A stretch of DNA of 64,000 nt from Winogradskyella bathintestinalis (lineage in GTDB: Bacteria > Bacteroidota > Bacteroidia > Flavobacteriales > Flavobacteriaceae), in contig NZ_JASDDK010000006.1 in NCBI RefSeq assembly GCF_030407435.1, forward strand, positions 1 to 64,000. Reading direction: 5' to 3'. How positions within the stretch are numbered: position 1 is the stretch's first letter; each line of letters starts with the position of its first letter. The position numbers and the translations under genes were made by a program. Positions 1 to 10,205 of this stretch are shown piece by piece. Under the pieces are notes generated by a model. The model did no database searches. It was not told where the DNA came from and saw nothing but the letters and a program-made list of their open reading frames with translations.

Positions 1-102
1 TCTCTTGTTTTAAATCAACCGTTTCCAGTTGATTCTTACGCTGTCAATTCAATATGTTAATGAACTTATTTCTTTACTTTCTCTTAACGTTGTTGCGCTA
101 AG
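1..102 (-). other. Probable rRNA operon leader transcript, running off the left edge
   Basis: Downstream of the strong minus-strand promoter there is no reading frame. Read on the minus strand, the leader contains AAGTTCATTAACATATTG. This resembles the GTTC-TTGACATATTG element that I recall upstream of 16S rRNA genes in Bacteroidota. The 16S gene itself would lie outside the window, so the assignment is inference. A tRNA leader is the main alternative. Confidence 0.5.
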
Positions 103-108
103 CGGGTG

Positions 109-138
109 CAAATATAAAACCCTTTTTCAATTCCACAA
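109..138 (-). promoter_or_regulatory. Strong Bacteroidota housekeeping promoter (rRNA-like)
   Basis: Read on the minus strand, a TTG (136-138) is followed by exactly 19 bases and then TATATTTG (109-116). This matches the Bacteroidota consensus TTG-N19-TAnnTTTG. An A-tract lies just upstream, as expected of a strong promoter. Transcription would run leftward out of the window. Confidence 0.75.
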
Positions 139-515
139 CACTTTTTTTAAATTAATTTCAAATTATTTTTCAAAACTCTAGAATACAGTATTTTACATAT
201 CGAATTTTTTTGCGTTTTCTACCGTCGTTTATATACTTACTTATTAAGGTTATTCGATAACTTCAATATATATGTTATATTATTTCAAGATACTTTAGAA
301 AAGTTATGGCCTACTACTAATTGTAATTTGTTCTATAAAACCTATAGCATTGCAGTTTTATAGCATGACTTATGATATAATACTTAGTGACGATTTTAAA
401 GTCCAGCTATATTACTATAGATTATTTTAGAAACTAATTTCGAATGTATCCGAAAGAATGTATGTGGATAACGTAATTTTTCCTAAATTAAAAAAAGGTT
501 GAGAATACTACTTCT
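139..515. other. AT-rich spacer without recognised gene
   Basis: This lies between the minus-strand porin gene and the left-edge promoter. It is very AT-rich, with no coding frame of note, no tRNA and no convincing terminator hairpin. I see nothing functional apart from the A/T tracts that precede the promoter. Confidence 0.4.
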
Positions 516-2486
516 TTATAAAAAGAAATCCCATACTAGTCCGAACCGAATAATAAAGTCTCTATATGGATGATTTGGAGCTGAAAAATAATCGTAACCT
601 GTGAACGATGAATTGAAGTGTTCGGCTTTAAAGAAAATGCGCGTTTGTCTTACTTTAGCATTAATAAAGAAATCTAATCGCGGGAACCCTCCTAATTCCG
701 TTTCGTTTTGTGTATAAAATTCTGCTAGCAACGGATCGTAACCATCCATTCTGTATTTTGTGAAATAGTTGAATGTTACGCCTGTTTGAAGCGTCATTGA
801 TTTCTTAAATAATTGATCCGTATAGTATAATGTGTTTCGGCTAATAATGTCTGGTACATTTAAAACAGCATCGTCACTAACTACATTTTGATACATGATT
901 GTATTATCTAGGGCAAAATTACCTAATTTAAATTCCTTTTGAAGTTTTAATCTTACGTATTGAAGTGGTTCATTATATTGTTTAGGTTTTACCACATTTA
1001 TCCCATCTATAATTTCTTCTAAATTAAAATAGGTAAAATTGTCTATATTAGATATATCGAGTGCGGCGTTAAAATACTTCTCTGATTGAAGATTGAATTT
1101 TATTTGTTGCGTGTTAATATTCGCGAAATTGTCAAAATTATTCCAGTTATAATTAATATAATCACTTTGGTATAATAAATAATTATAATTAGCAATGCGC
1201 GAATTGATTGCTATACCACCAGAAATAGCAATATCCTCATTCAGTCGCAAACTGATCGTTCCGTCTAAAAAACTACCAACAAAGGTGTCGGATAGATTGA
1301 TAGCTCCTTGTCCATAAATACTAAATCCCTTATAGGTTTTTGAATATTTTCCATCAATACCCAAGAAATTAGATTTAATTCTATTAGGAATGGTTTGTTG
1401 GTCTGGAAACAATACGACACTATTGTAACCATAATTGACATCTGTATAATTTACTGCTACGCCAACCTTACCCAAGGTGCTATTTGAATAATCAATACCT
1501 ACTGAAGTAGAAAAGTTTTCAAACTTCACTTTATCATCTATTTCTGTTGTAAAGGCCTCTCCAAAGAAATCATTTGCAGTAGTGGATTGATTATATTGGT
1601 AATATTTATCTTCAAAAGTAATTTTATTGAATAGGGTAATGTTATTATTATCGATAGAGTCTTTATCTTTTAAGATATTATAGGTATGCTCAAAATAAAA
1701 ACGTTTTCCTTCAAGTATGTTTTCGGCATTTTCGAAATTTGGATCAAACACCGATCGGTCTGTAAATTCTTCATTTCCGGATGTGAAATTTTCTAAATCC
1801 TCATTCTTTATGCCGCCATTTTCCTGGTTTAATAAATCTTGCATCACTACATAGCCCTTCGCATAATATCTTTTGTTTTTAGAATTGTAATTTGAAGTAA
1901 AACGGAAATTACCTGAACTGGTTAAAGCATTCTGATATTTACCTAAAGACCTAAGTCCTTTATAAGCCAATGAAAAATTAAATTGTTTGGATAAATTAAC
2001 TGTAAAAAAAGCATCTAAAAGCTGACCTTGGTCAAAAGCTGTTTTATAGGTCAGTCGCGACCAAGGAGTGGGCACTTGATAATATAAAATATCGCTATGT
2101 TCTAAATAATTGAAGTGTCGCGCTCTTGCACCAAAAAGAGGTTTTATTTTATTTTCTGATGCATCAAAACTCAATTTATTGTATGATTGCCCAATATTAG
2201 AAAAGGGCATTAACCCGAAATTATCTTTTTGCAAGTAATTAAATTTATAATCTTTTCTAATGGCCAATGTGGTATCTACTTGCAAAGAATCTAAACTATT
2301 CTTAAACTTTAGATACATATCTATAGTTGCAACATCTTTGAAACCTTTAGACCTATTTATTAAGGTGGTGTCCTTAGATGATTGAAAATTATTAAAGGCT
2401 TCAGAATTATTGTTAGACTGCTCTAAAATTTGTGAATTCAAAACAATTGAAAATAAAAAAGTGATATAAAAAAGGGAGAATTTCAT
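516..2486 (-). CDS. Putative outer-membrane porin (Porin_10-like beta-barrel)
   Basis: The 656-residue product starts with a short Sec signal peptide (MKFSLFYITFLFSIVLNSQ) and has no lipobox. The rest is rich in alternating aromatic and polar segments typical of transmembrane beta-strands. It ends in an aromatic-rich strand (GLVWDFFL), as expected for an outer-membrane barrel inserted by BamA. The N-terminal third contains the blocks FGARARHFNYLEHSDI and YYQVPTPWSRL, which I associate with the Bacteroidota 'putative porin' family (PF14121, from memory). The substrate is unknown. It stands alone, with about 500 bases of non-coding DNA upstream and the left-edge spacer downstream. I am sure it is an outer-membrane barrel and less sure of the family name. 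Confidence 0.75.
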   Translation of the reverse strand: MKFSLFYITFLFSIVLNSQILEQSNNNSEAFNNFQSSKDTTLINRSKGFKDVATIDMYLKFKNSLDSLQVDTTLAIRKDYKFNYLQKDNFGLMPFSNIGQSYNKLSFDASENKIKPLFGARARHFNYLEHSDILYYQVPTPWSRLTYKTAFDQGQLLDAFFTVNLSKQFNFSLAYKGLRSLGKYQNALTSSGNFRFTSNYNSKNKRYYAKGYVVMQDLLNQENGGIKNEDLENFTSGNEEFTDRSVFDPNFENAENILEGKRFYFEHTYNILKDKDSIDNNNITLFNKITFEDKYYQYNQSTTANDFFGEAFTTEIDDKVKFENFSTSVGIDYSNSTLGKVGVAVNYTDVNYGYNSVVLFPDQQTIPNRIKSNFLGIDGKYSKTYKGFSIYGQGAINLSDTFVGSFLDGTISLRLNEDIAISGGIAINSRIANYNYLLYQSDYINYNWNNFDNFANINTQQIKFNLQSEKYFNAALDISNIDNFTYFNLEEIIDGINVVKPKQYNEPLQYVRLKLQKEFKLGNFALDNTIMYQNVVSDDAVLNVPDIISRNTLYYTDQLFKKSMTLQTGVTFNYFTKYRMDGYDPLLAEFYTQNETELGGFPRLDFFINAKVRQTRIFFKAEHFNSSFTGYDYFSAPNHPYRDFIIRFGLVWDFFL

Positions 2487-2990
2487 AAAATATTCATCAT
2501 TGTTAGCCGATAAGAAACAAATGCTTGTTGTAGCATGTGATTTATATTCTGCTTCTTTGCTCTCAAAATACCGAATGGCAACTTGTTAAATTAGGTTGTA
2601 TTTTAAACATGTTACAAACTGATATTACTTCAAAAGAGATAATGCTGATTAGTCAGGTTAAATGTATTCAAAAAAAGTATAGTGTAATTATAAATATTTC
2701 ACAACGTTAAAAATGGTACTAAATATTAAATCACAAAAATACTTTTAATCGCACAGTAAATAAAATTTACGACTTTTATATTTTCTGACAATATATTATT
2801 TAGAAAGCCAACTACACCCAATTGTAAAGATTATAAATAACACTAAGTTTAAAAACGATTAACTTATAAAAGTAGTTCAGAAAAGAATAAGGATAATCGT
2901 GTCTCGTATTACATTTTTTGGAGATTACCTTATGTGATATCAATAAAGCATCTAAGCTAAAAACCAAGTCTTCATATTTCAAAAAATAAA
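2487..2990. other. Intergenic spacer upstream of the porin gene
   Basis: No convincing gene is present. A 62-codon minus-strand frame at 2812-3000 has no family resemblance and runs into the terminator, so I treat it as chance. A TATTTTTG (2734-2741, minus) resembles a Bacteroidota -7 element but has no TTG at the right distance and lies about 250 bases from the porin start. Confidence 0.4.
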
Positions 2991-3022
2991 AAAGTCTCAA
3001 GAAGAACTGTTCTTGAGACTTT
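2991..3022 (-). terminator. Rho-independent terminator after the SusCD operon
   Basis: A 13-base arm AAAGTCTCAAGAA and its exact complement TTCTTGAGACTTT flank a six-base loop. On the minus strand the hairpin is followed by a T-rich tract. It lies 25 bases past the stop of the DUF4302 gene and closes that operon. Confidence 0.85.
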
Positions 3023-3046
3023 CATAAAATTTAGTATACTTATATC

Positions 3047-4408
3047 TTACAAAGCAACTGCACTAAATGTAATAGTTGTATTACTAGCAGAAGTAAATGT
3101 AAATACTCTATTTGAGAAAGCATTAAGTGTCGTCGGCTGATCTACATACAAGCCGTTTGGATCTAGAAGAACATCTAGAAGTGGCTGGATAGCAGTTGTA
3201 AAAAATTCTGGAAGTGTAGTACCTGTTATGGTTAAATACACCTTGTCATCGATAATTTCTTTACTTATATTATAATTTCCTCCACCAATGCTAGATCCAA
3301 TATATAATGTTGCAGAATCGGTATTGAGATCATTAAAGTCAATTCTCTCAATATTAAACATCGTGATTGACGTATTTAAATCAGCTATTAGAGTATCGAA
3401 ACCAGGACTCGTTAAGTCTGGAGTCCAATCATCAGCTAAAGAATTTAAGAACGGGTTGTGTAAAATAAGCCATTCTGGTAAATCTAAATAGCCTAATAAA
3501 GGAACTGCTGGAGTTGTTGCATAACCTATAATACCTGTAACTCCATTAACTTCGGCAACATATTGCAACGTTGGAGACGTTGTATCTAAAAAGAACTCTT
3601 CTAATAATTCACCATCCACTTCAACAGCCGGATTTACAATAATACTATTTTCAGTAAATAGCATACCAAAAAATGAGGAGGTAAACGTATTATCTTCTTC
3701 AAGAAATCTACGCTCAGCAAAAAATTTCGATTTATTATAATTAAGTGCGTATTTTTCTACCCCATTGCTAGAGGTTATTTGCATAAATGGAAAAGGAGTT
3801 ACCGTTGGAGAATCAACAAACTCTAATCTATTCTCATAACTTTCTTGTACGCTCGCTAAACTTTCAGAATCAAAATCCGTAAAATTTGTTGGAGTTAATA
3901 CTAAACTCGCAGTATTTCGCTGTCTAACATCTCTGAAGGTTAATACCCCGTTATCATTAGAAAAGAATTGAAAATTACTGTTTCCTTGAAATCCATTTCC
4001 TAAATCTATAATATCACCATAAGCATCTTCTGCTGTAGGATTCGTAGCTTTAGTAATATGATTTCTAGTTTTAAAAATTAATTCTGTAGTAGTTCCTTGT
4101 CTTACTTCGAATGTAGAGTTTTGTAAATCAAAATCATCATCGAAATCCGAAGTTTGTCTAACTGTTCCGTCACTATTGAAATTTAAAAATACAGTAAAAC
4201 CACCATATTGATTACTATTAGTAAAGTAGGAAGCTTCATAGCCTTGTTGTTGTGAAAGCAAAAGGGTTGTTAGCTCATTAATACTAATTTGAGATCTTAC
4301 ACCTGGCAATTCACTAAACACTTGGTTGTCATCGTCAGAATTACATGAGACCATTGTAAAAACAGCTACTAATAATACCAACGTTTTATATAAAAAAAAT
4401 CTTTTCAT
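3047..4408 (-). CDS. DUF4302-type lipoprotein of a SusCD operon
   Basis: The 453-residue protein has a lipoprotein signal peptide ending VSC at residue 22, followed by acidic NSDDD, which in Bacteroidota favours export to the cell surface. The body resembles DUF4302 proteins, which I recognise by their position after SusC/SusD and an HExxH lipoprotein; no catalytic motif is evident. It is the last gene of a four-gene operon, 12 bases after the metallohydrolase gene and 25 bases before a terminator. A role as an accessory substrate-binding or surface component of the uptake complex is inference. The substrate is unknown. Confidence 0.75.
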   Translation of the reverse strand: MKRFFLYKTLVLLVAVFTMVSCNSDDDNQVFSELPGVRSQISINELTTLLLSQQQGYEASYFTNSNQYGGFTVFLNFNSDGTVRQTSDFDDDFDLQNSTFEVRQGTTTELIFKTRNHITKATNPTAEDAYGDIIDLGNGFQGNSNFQFFSNDNGVLTFRDVRQRNTASLVLTPTNFTDFDSESLASVQESYENRLEFVDSPTVTPFPFMQITSSNGVEKYALNYNKSKFFAERRFLEEDNTFTSSFFGMLFTENSIIVNPAVEVDGELLEEFFLDTTSPTLQYVAEVNGVTGIIGYATTPAVPLLGYLDLPEWLILHNPFLNSLADDWTPDLTSPGFDTLIADLNTSITMFNIERIDFNDLNTDSATLYIGSSIGGGNYNISKEIIDDKVYLTITGTTLPEFFTTAIQPLLDVLLDPNGLYVDQPTTLNAFSNRVFTFTSASNTTITFSAVAL

Positions 4409-4420
4409 AGTTCTTATTTT

Positions 4421-5290
4421 TTAAAGGTTTATAAGTGCATCATAAGTTAGCACTTGTAAGTCGTAGAAGTTAATATCAAAACTGTTTTGATAATACTCTA
4501 CTACCAAAAGTTCCTTTCGTCTAATGTTTTCCTTAGCCTCTTCGCTTGAGATACTATCTACAAGTGCATTCCAATCGGCATTAGAACGTGTTAACATTTG
4601 AGACACCATTTCAGCAAAATCCTCACCAGCTTGACTTCCTGCATAGGCCGTAATAAAGCCATCTTCTCTCGCTTCACTATCACTTCGCTCGGTCCAGTTA
4701 GACAAGTAACCTTCAGGATTTACTTCTTCAAAAATAGGATCGTAAGGCACTGTTTGATTTAAAATGTGTAAATATTCATGATGCATCGTTTGAATAGGCG
4801 ACACTACGCTAAAAAGACTATTGTAGTCTAAATTATCATACACCAGTTCATCTATGTTAAAAAAAGTAATTCTAGCTCCTTGTTCTGCAATTCCTAATGT
4901 AATTGTAGGACTATCCGGGTTATAGTTAAACCCTCCAGAAAACACAAACTCACGAGGTGCTAAGTTCTTAATAAAGTCTTCGCCACCAACCTCGTTATAA
5001 GGTTCTATCCATGTTTTGGTAATCGCTTCAGCTAAAGGCTGTACATTATCAAGATATGGTGGGTGAAGATATCTTCCTATTGCAACATTGTATATATCCC
5101 ACTGGTATAATATATCTATATTATAAGTGTCTACAAAATTATCTCTAAGCCATATATCAAGGCTATTAAGAATTGGTTGTGAGGTATCAATTTGGCTTTC
5201 TGTAAGTGCTTCTTCGTCGCCATCGCAAGAATAAACGAACGTTAGCGCTACAAACGAAAGCATTAAATAAAATTTTAGCGAATTTTTCAT
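4421..5290 (-). CDS. Substrate import-associated zinc metallohydrolase lipoprotein (Peptidase_Mx1-like)
   Basis: The 289-residue protein has a signal peptide ending VYSC (lipobox) and an HEYLH zinc-binding motif at residues 171-175, preceded by another His. It matches the HExxH lipoproteins that occur beside TonB-linked SusC/SusD pairs (known to me as TIGR04549 and Peptidase_Mx1). The expected role is cleavage of a surface-captured peptide or related polymer before import through SusC. A conserved acidic region 40-60 residues further on (TERSDSEAREDGF, then GEDFAEM) could supply the third zinc ligand. It lies in an operon between susD and the DUF4302 gene. The substrate is not known. Confidence 0.8.
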   Translation of the reverse strand: MKNSLKFYLMLSFVALTFVYSCDGDEEALTESQIDTSQPILNSLDIWLRDNFVDTYNIDILYQWDIYNVAIGRYLHPPYLDNVQPLAEAITKTWIEPYNEVGGEDFIKNLAPREFVFSGGFNYNPDSPTITLGIAEQGARITFFNIDELVYDNLDYNSLFSVVSPIQTMHHEYLHILNQTVPYDPIFEEVNPEGYLSNWTERSDSEAREDGFITAYAGSQAGEDFAEMVSQMLTRSNADWNALVDSISSEEAKENIRRKELLVVEYYQNSFDINFYDLQVLTYDALINL

Positions 5291-5340
5291 AGTTATAATT
5301 TGATGTAAATATAAATATTATAAATTAATTGTTCTTTCGA

Positions 5341-6837
5341 TTACCTCGGGTTGGCTTCAATTTCAAAAGCTTGAGCCGTCGCTGGAATTTGCAGCGCTTT
5401 ACGAGGGTCATCTTTACCTAAAACCCCTATCTCATTGTTGAGATAGTCTAAATGTCTTACCTCTATCTCATGACGTTTGATATCTAAAAAACGTAATCCT
5501 TCATGATAGAAAATTGTACGTTTCATGGATAATACTGCATTTACATACGGTAATGCATCCGCTGGTATAGTGTAAAACGGTGTATACAAATTACTGTCTT
5601 CTACCTCATAATAAGTCGTTACATCCTCGTTAGAAAGTACATTTACACTTGAATAGTTCTGAATTTTAGTAGAGAACATTAAATTAATATCATTTAATGC
5701 ATTGTCATATTCACCTAGCATTGCATACGCCTCTGCTCTATTCATTAAAGCTTCGTCCGTAGTTAATAATACAAATGTAGAAAAAGCAAAACCAATACCT
5801 GCTGACGCATTAGTAGTTCTAAAATACTCTACATATTTATAAGGTGCTGTTCCTAAATCTCCACCAATATTTAAAAGTCTATAATCCCAATCACCACCAG
5901 TTGCGTTACCAGCATATATCTCATCTTGTACAGAGGTAGTTAGTTGGTATCTCGCTCTAAAGTTAAATCTTGCAAAAGTAGAACTTCCTGCTGCTAATAA
6001 TAAATTAGCACGCTCGTCAGTAGAAGAGTATAGTCTACCTTGTTCATCAAAGTTAGATTCTCGATATACAGACATATCTCTTAAAACTTCAGGGCCACCA
6101 GAACCTAAGGCCATTGTGCCATGATCAATAACCTTTTGCCATTCACCTAGAACCAAATAAAAACGTGATGCAAAAGCATGAGCCGCTTGTTCTGTAAAAT
6201 GGTATTGAGGAACCTCAAAAGATAATGAAGCACGCTCATAAAGATCTAAAGATTGTTCAACATCGTTTCTAATGTTATCGTAAACTTCACTAACTGTACC
6301 TCTAGAATAGATTTGTATAAAATTAGTTTCAGGCTCTAATAAATATGGAATTCCCATATCGGTATCTGCCGTTGCCGGATTATAAGCTTGCGAAAATATA
6401 TTCACTAACATAAAATGTGCGTAAGCTCTACACATAAGTGCTTCAGCTTTTACACCGTTTAAATCTTCACCAGAACCAAGTTCTTCAATAGACTCCAAAG
6501 CTTGGTTTGCATGAGAAATAGCTTCATACGCAATGTTCCAATAATTTGTTGGCGTATCTTCATCTATATCATCTAAGTCTCTCCAATAATACATTTCTTC
6601 ATTAACTCTGATATTTTGTAAAGCCAAAGGCCCTTTATCATCAGCATTATCTGTCATTGGTTCTAAAAATGGAGCGTAACCACCTTGTGGATATGCACCA
6701 ACAAGTAACTCACTTATTTTTTCTTTAGAATCTATAAACGTTCTATTATCTGGAACCTCAGATAACGTATCATCACATGAGTATAATCCCATGAAGACTG
6801 TTAATAGTAAATAGATATATATATTATTATTTTTCAT
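5341..6837 (-). CDS. SusD/RagB family nutrient-binding lipoprotein
   Basis: The 498-residue protein has a lipobox (GLYSC) and is the expected length for SusD. Its first half is helical and TPR-like (for example VKAEALMCRAYAHFMLVNIF), and the C-terminal part has the RagB/SusD pattern ALMNRAEAYAMLGEYDNALND followed by ERxxE-like FYHEGLRFLDIKRHE. SusD proteins sit on the outer face of the outer membrane and cap the SusC channel to bind ligand. The gene starts 11 bases after susC ends, which supports co-transcription. Confidence 0.93.
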   Translation of the reverse strand: MKNNNIYIYLLLTVFMGLYSCDDTLSEVPDNRTFIDSKEKISELLVGAYPQGGYAPFLEPMTDNADDKGPLALQNIRVNEEMYYWRDLDDIDEDTPTNYWNIAYEAISHANQALESIEELGSGEDLNGVKAEALMCRAYAHFMLVNIFSQAYNPATADTDMGIPYLLEPETNFIQIYSRGTVSEVYDNIRNDVEQSLDLYERASLSFEVPQYHFTEQAAHAFASRFYLVLGEWQKVIDHGTMALGSGGPEVLRDMSVYRESNFDEQGRLYSSTDERANLLLAAGSSTFARFNFRARYQLTTSVQDEIYAGNATGGDWDYRLLNIGGDLGTAPYKYVEYFRTTNASAGIGFAFSTFVLLTTDEALMNRAEAYAMLGEYDNALNDINLMFSTKIQNYSSVNVLSNEDVTTYYEVEDSNLYTPFYTIPADALPYVNAVLSMKRTIFYHEGLRFLDIKRHEIEVRHLDYLNNEIGVLGKDDPRKALQIPATAQAFEIEANPR

Positions 6838-6848
6838 AGTTTATAGTA

Positions 6849-9800
6849 TTAAAATCCGACATTAAATGAAAACGTAAACTGACGTGTAATAGGTGAAGCA
6901 ACACCACCTGTATTAAAGAATTCAGGATCTTGACCACCAAGTTTAGAATCTGAATAAATAAGAAAGAGGTTCGTGCCTTGCAAGCTCATACGCATAGACG
7001 TTAATCCTAAGCCTTCAATCAGACTTCTGTCAAAGTTATAACCTATAGAAATATTCTTCATTCTTACAAAACCACCATCCGCTATACGTTGATCAGAATA
7101 ATTATAAGCATTATAAATTTGACTCATATTAGTATTACCATAAGAGAGTAATAATTGTCTAGATGGTATTACAGGTATATTCGTTGTAGCTTCATCACCA
7201 GGCAATACCCATCTATTAGTAAACTCAGAAGGGAATACCGATAAATCATTATAAGTAGAAGAGTAAGCTGGATCTAAACGAATCTTATTACCCGCTGAGA
7301 ACGAAATAAATGCACTTAAATTCCAATTCTTATATTTGAAGTTATTTGAAAAACCACCAGTAGTTGTTGGCAATGATGGACCATCATAAACTAAATAACT
7401 TAATGGTTCATCTGTATCTTGAAAATTAACTCCGTTATTACTATTTGCACCTTCACCAAGATCGAAACCTGGTACACCAAATTCATCTAATCCAGTAAAT
7501 CGGTAAGAAAAAAGTGCGTTAGGCGCATAACCTACAGCATTACCTAAACCTAATCCACTTACAAAATCAAAAGCTCTTGGTCTTTGTCTAATAGCCGTAA
7601 TTTCTTGATCTATAAAAGAAATATTAAAACCAGTTCTCCACTGAAAATCTTCAGTATCAATATTAACGGTATTTAACTGAAATTCTAAACCTCTAGTCGT
7701 CATTTCTGAGTTGTTTCCAAGTTTTGTAACCTGTCCACCAATACCTGAAGTACGTACAAGATCAATTAAATCAATTCCTTTTCGAGAATATAAATCAGTT
7801 ACAATCTGAATACGTTGATCAAACAAACCTAATTCTATACCTAAGTTGACTTCTTTAGTTAATTCGTAAGTTAAATCTGAATTCTCTAAATCTTCAATAT
7901 CGATAAAGTTTTCACGATCATCTGGATTTAAACGGTCAGTAATCTGATTTCTAAAGATGGCTAAATTGTTACTAGCATTACTTGGTATTAAACCAATAAC
8001 ACCATAACTAGGTCTTACCACAAGACTAGATATTGCATCTGAATCTTCTAAAAATGATTCTTCATGCACATTCCATCGACCACCAATAGAGTATGTTGGT
8101 ATCCAACGTGCGCTAGAAGACTGCCCCGCTCTGTTCGAACCTTCGTAATTACCTGTTAAATTAAGTATGTATTTATTATCATAATCATAAGATGCAGTCA
8201 TAGCAAATGATACTTCACGACTACGAGTTTCTTGTGAAAAGAAATAATCGTTACCCTCTAATATCACCTTTCTTAAGATATCTGGATCTGTAAAAATAGA
8301 ACCACCTCTGTTGAACTGATAACCATATCCTGTAAATGACGATGCAGATCTATCAATATGTCTATATTCTTGATTAGCATATAAGTTTATACCATGTACA
8401 TCATTAAATGTTTTAGAATAATTCAATGAATTTCTAAATGTATAGGTAGTTAAGGTATTAGTTGTTTCAGTTAAAATACCACCAGTTTCTAATACAGATC
8501 TTGGAATTGCGTTTGGCTGATCAGGATCTGTAAATAAAAATATGTTAGCATTTTGTACTATAGTATTCTCATCTGCTCTGTACGCTGAAACTACATTTGA
8601 ATTTTCTCTTGCCGCTAATTCACCATTAGAAGTTGCATAACGTGCAGAACCTAAAAACGTATATTTTAAATCGTCAGTAATGTTGTAATCTGTTTGTAAT
8701 TGAAATTTAACATCTGTTACATTCTGTTCTAATGTATTATTCTCAATTTCATTAACAATATTAAATGGTGCCCAATTGGCTCTGTAATATTCTAAATTCC
8801 CATTATTATCTCTTGGTCTAAGAGCTCTACTCGTTGACAATGCATAACTAAACGGGTTAATATCAAAATCACGATTAAAAGAACCAAAGAATGGATCGTT
8901 ATTTCTAGTCTGCGCACCAGGTGCTTTTTGATCTCTAACATTAGCTGACAAAAATGTAGTAATTTTCAATTTACTATCAGCTAAGTAAAACGTATTTCTC
9001 AAGTTTGAAGTTAAACGACGTACGCGTTCTGCAATAGACCAACCTGCATCGGTATAATAACCTAAAGATGCATAAGTCGTAGAATTTTCACTACCACTTG
9101 AAAAACTAATATTATGAGTTTGCGTCGGTGTCATTCTAAACAACTCTTTAAACCAGTCGGTATTATTCATTTCATAGGTTTGCAAAAATGCAGCTCTATC
9201 TTCAGCCGTATTAGGAATACCAAAAGCACCATTTGATTCATCATATGAATTTATAGCTTGAGCTCTAATATTATAAACCCCGCCATTTCTTAAATTAAGA
9301 ACGTCTGGGTATCTTAAAAAACCTTTATTGTGCATTTCCTCATATACAGAAACTGTTTCTTGAGAATTCAATAAGTTATATTGACTGTATCTCGGGCGAT
9401 CTCTTACCAAAAATTCACCTGAATAATTAAACTGAGGTTTTTGATTTTTCTTACCCGATTTTGTAGTAATTACAATTACCCCATTTAATGCTCTCGCACC
9501 GTACAATGCAGTTGCTGAAGCATCTTTAAGAATTTCAAAACTATTGATATCTGTTGGATTCAAACCTGACAATGCAGAACTTAAGATTGTATTTGGATCA
9601 CCAGATACCAAATCTGCAAAAGATACATCAACAATAGATTCCTGAATTACACCATCAACAATCCATAATGGTTTAGTATCACCTAAAATTGAAGACGACC
9701 CTCTAATTGTTATACGGGGTGCAGCTCCAAATGTACCTGTAACATTCTGAACAGCAACACCAGCTGCTCTTCCTTCTAATGCTTGAGATATATCTGGCAC

Positions 9801-10205
9801 ACCGTCTAATTTAATATCAGCCGCTTTTACAGTTTGCGATGCACCTGTAAATAATGCCTTTTTAATATCTTGATATCCTGTTACTACAACAGCATCTAAG
9901 CTTTCAGCATCTTCTTGCATGGCAACATCAATAGTAGTGTTATCAGCCACAGTTATAGATTGCTTGGCAAAACCTATATAACTAAAAGATATTATTTCGC
10001 CGGTAGCAGCAGATATGGAATATTTTCCATCAAAATCTGTTTGTGTACCTTTGGAAGTACCCTTTACTATAACATTAACGCCTGGAAGTGGCAAACCATC
10101 CGAAGCGGTGGTAACAGTACCTGTCACCGTTTGTTGTTGTGCAAACGAAAATTGCATAACAAAGGCTATAAAAAGCGTTAATAACCATGTTAATTTTAAT
10201 TTCAT
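6849..10205 (-). CDS. SusC/RagA family TonB-linked outer-membrane transporter
   Basis: The 1118-residue product has the SusC order. A signal peptide (MKLKLTWLL to FAQ) is followed by a carboxypeptidase-D-like domain (TVTGTVTTASDGLPLPGVNV) at about 25-110, a plug domain with GRAAGV and the ITIRG and LWIVDGV blocks, and a long 22-strand barrel ending in FSFNVGF. It imports ligand captured by SusD with energy from TonB-ExbBD. An upstream in-frame ATG would add 12 residues, but the start chosen here puts a standard signal peptide first. It heads a four-gene operon. No sigma/anti-sigma pair or hybrid sensor lies nearby, so its regulation is not visible. Confidence 0.93.
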   Translation of the reverse strand: MKLKLTWLLTLFIAFVMQFSFAQQQTVTGTVTTASDGLPLPGVNVIVKGTSKGTQTDFDGKYSISAATGEIISFSYIGFAKQSITVADNTTIDVAMQEDAESLDAVVVTGYQDIKKALFTGASQTVKAADIKLDGVPDISQALEGRAAGVAVQNVTGTFGAAPRITIRGSSSILGDTKPLWIVDGVIQESIVDVSFADLVSGDPNTILSSALSGLNPTDINSFEILKDASATALYGARALNGVIVITTKSGKKNQKPQFNYSGEFLVRDRPRYSQYNLLNSQETVSVYEEMHNKGFLRYPDVLNLRNGGVYNIRAQAINSYDESNGAFGIPNTAEDRAAFLQTYEMNNTDWFKELFRMTPTQTHNISFSSGSENSTTYASLGYYTDAGWSIAERVRRLTSNLRNTFYLADSKLKITTFLSANVRDQKAPGAQTRNNDPFFGSFNRDFDINPFSYALSTSRALRPRDNNGNLEYYRANWAPFNIVNEIENNTLEQNVTDVKFQLQTDYNITDDLKYTFLGSARYATSNGELAARENSNVVSAYRADENTIVQNANIFLFTDPDQPNAIPRSVLETGGILTETTNTLTTYTFRNSLNYSKTFNDVHGINLYANQEYRHIDRSASSFTGYGYQFNRGGSIFTDPDILRKVILEGNDYFFSQETRSREVSFAMTASYDYDNKYILNLTGNYEGSNRAGQSSSARWIPTYSIGGRWNVHEESFLEDSDAISSLVVRPSYGVIGLIPSNASNNLAIFRNQITDRLNPDDRENFIDIEDLENSDLTYELTKEVNLGIELGLFDQRIQIVTDLYSRKGIDLIDLVRTSGIGGQVTKLGNNSEMTTRGLEFQLNTVNIDTEDFQWRTGFNISFIDQEITAIRQRPRAFDFVSGLGLGNAVGYAPNALFSYRFTGLDEFGVPGFDLGEGANSNNGVNFQDTDEPLSYLVYDGPSLPTTTGGFSNNFKYKNWNLSAFISFSAGNKIRLDPAYSSTYNDLSVFPSEFTNRWVLPGDEATTNIPVIPSRQLLLSYGNTNMSQIYNAYNYSDQRIADGGFVRMKNISIGYNFDRSLIEGLGLTSMRMSLQGTNLFLIYSDSKLGGQDPEFFNTGGVASPITRQFTFSFNVGF

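Noticed and set aside
2812-3000. A 62-codon minus-strand frame between the porin gene and the SusCD operon
   Set aside because: It shows no family likeness or signal and its start overlaps the terminator hairpin; it is most likely chance.
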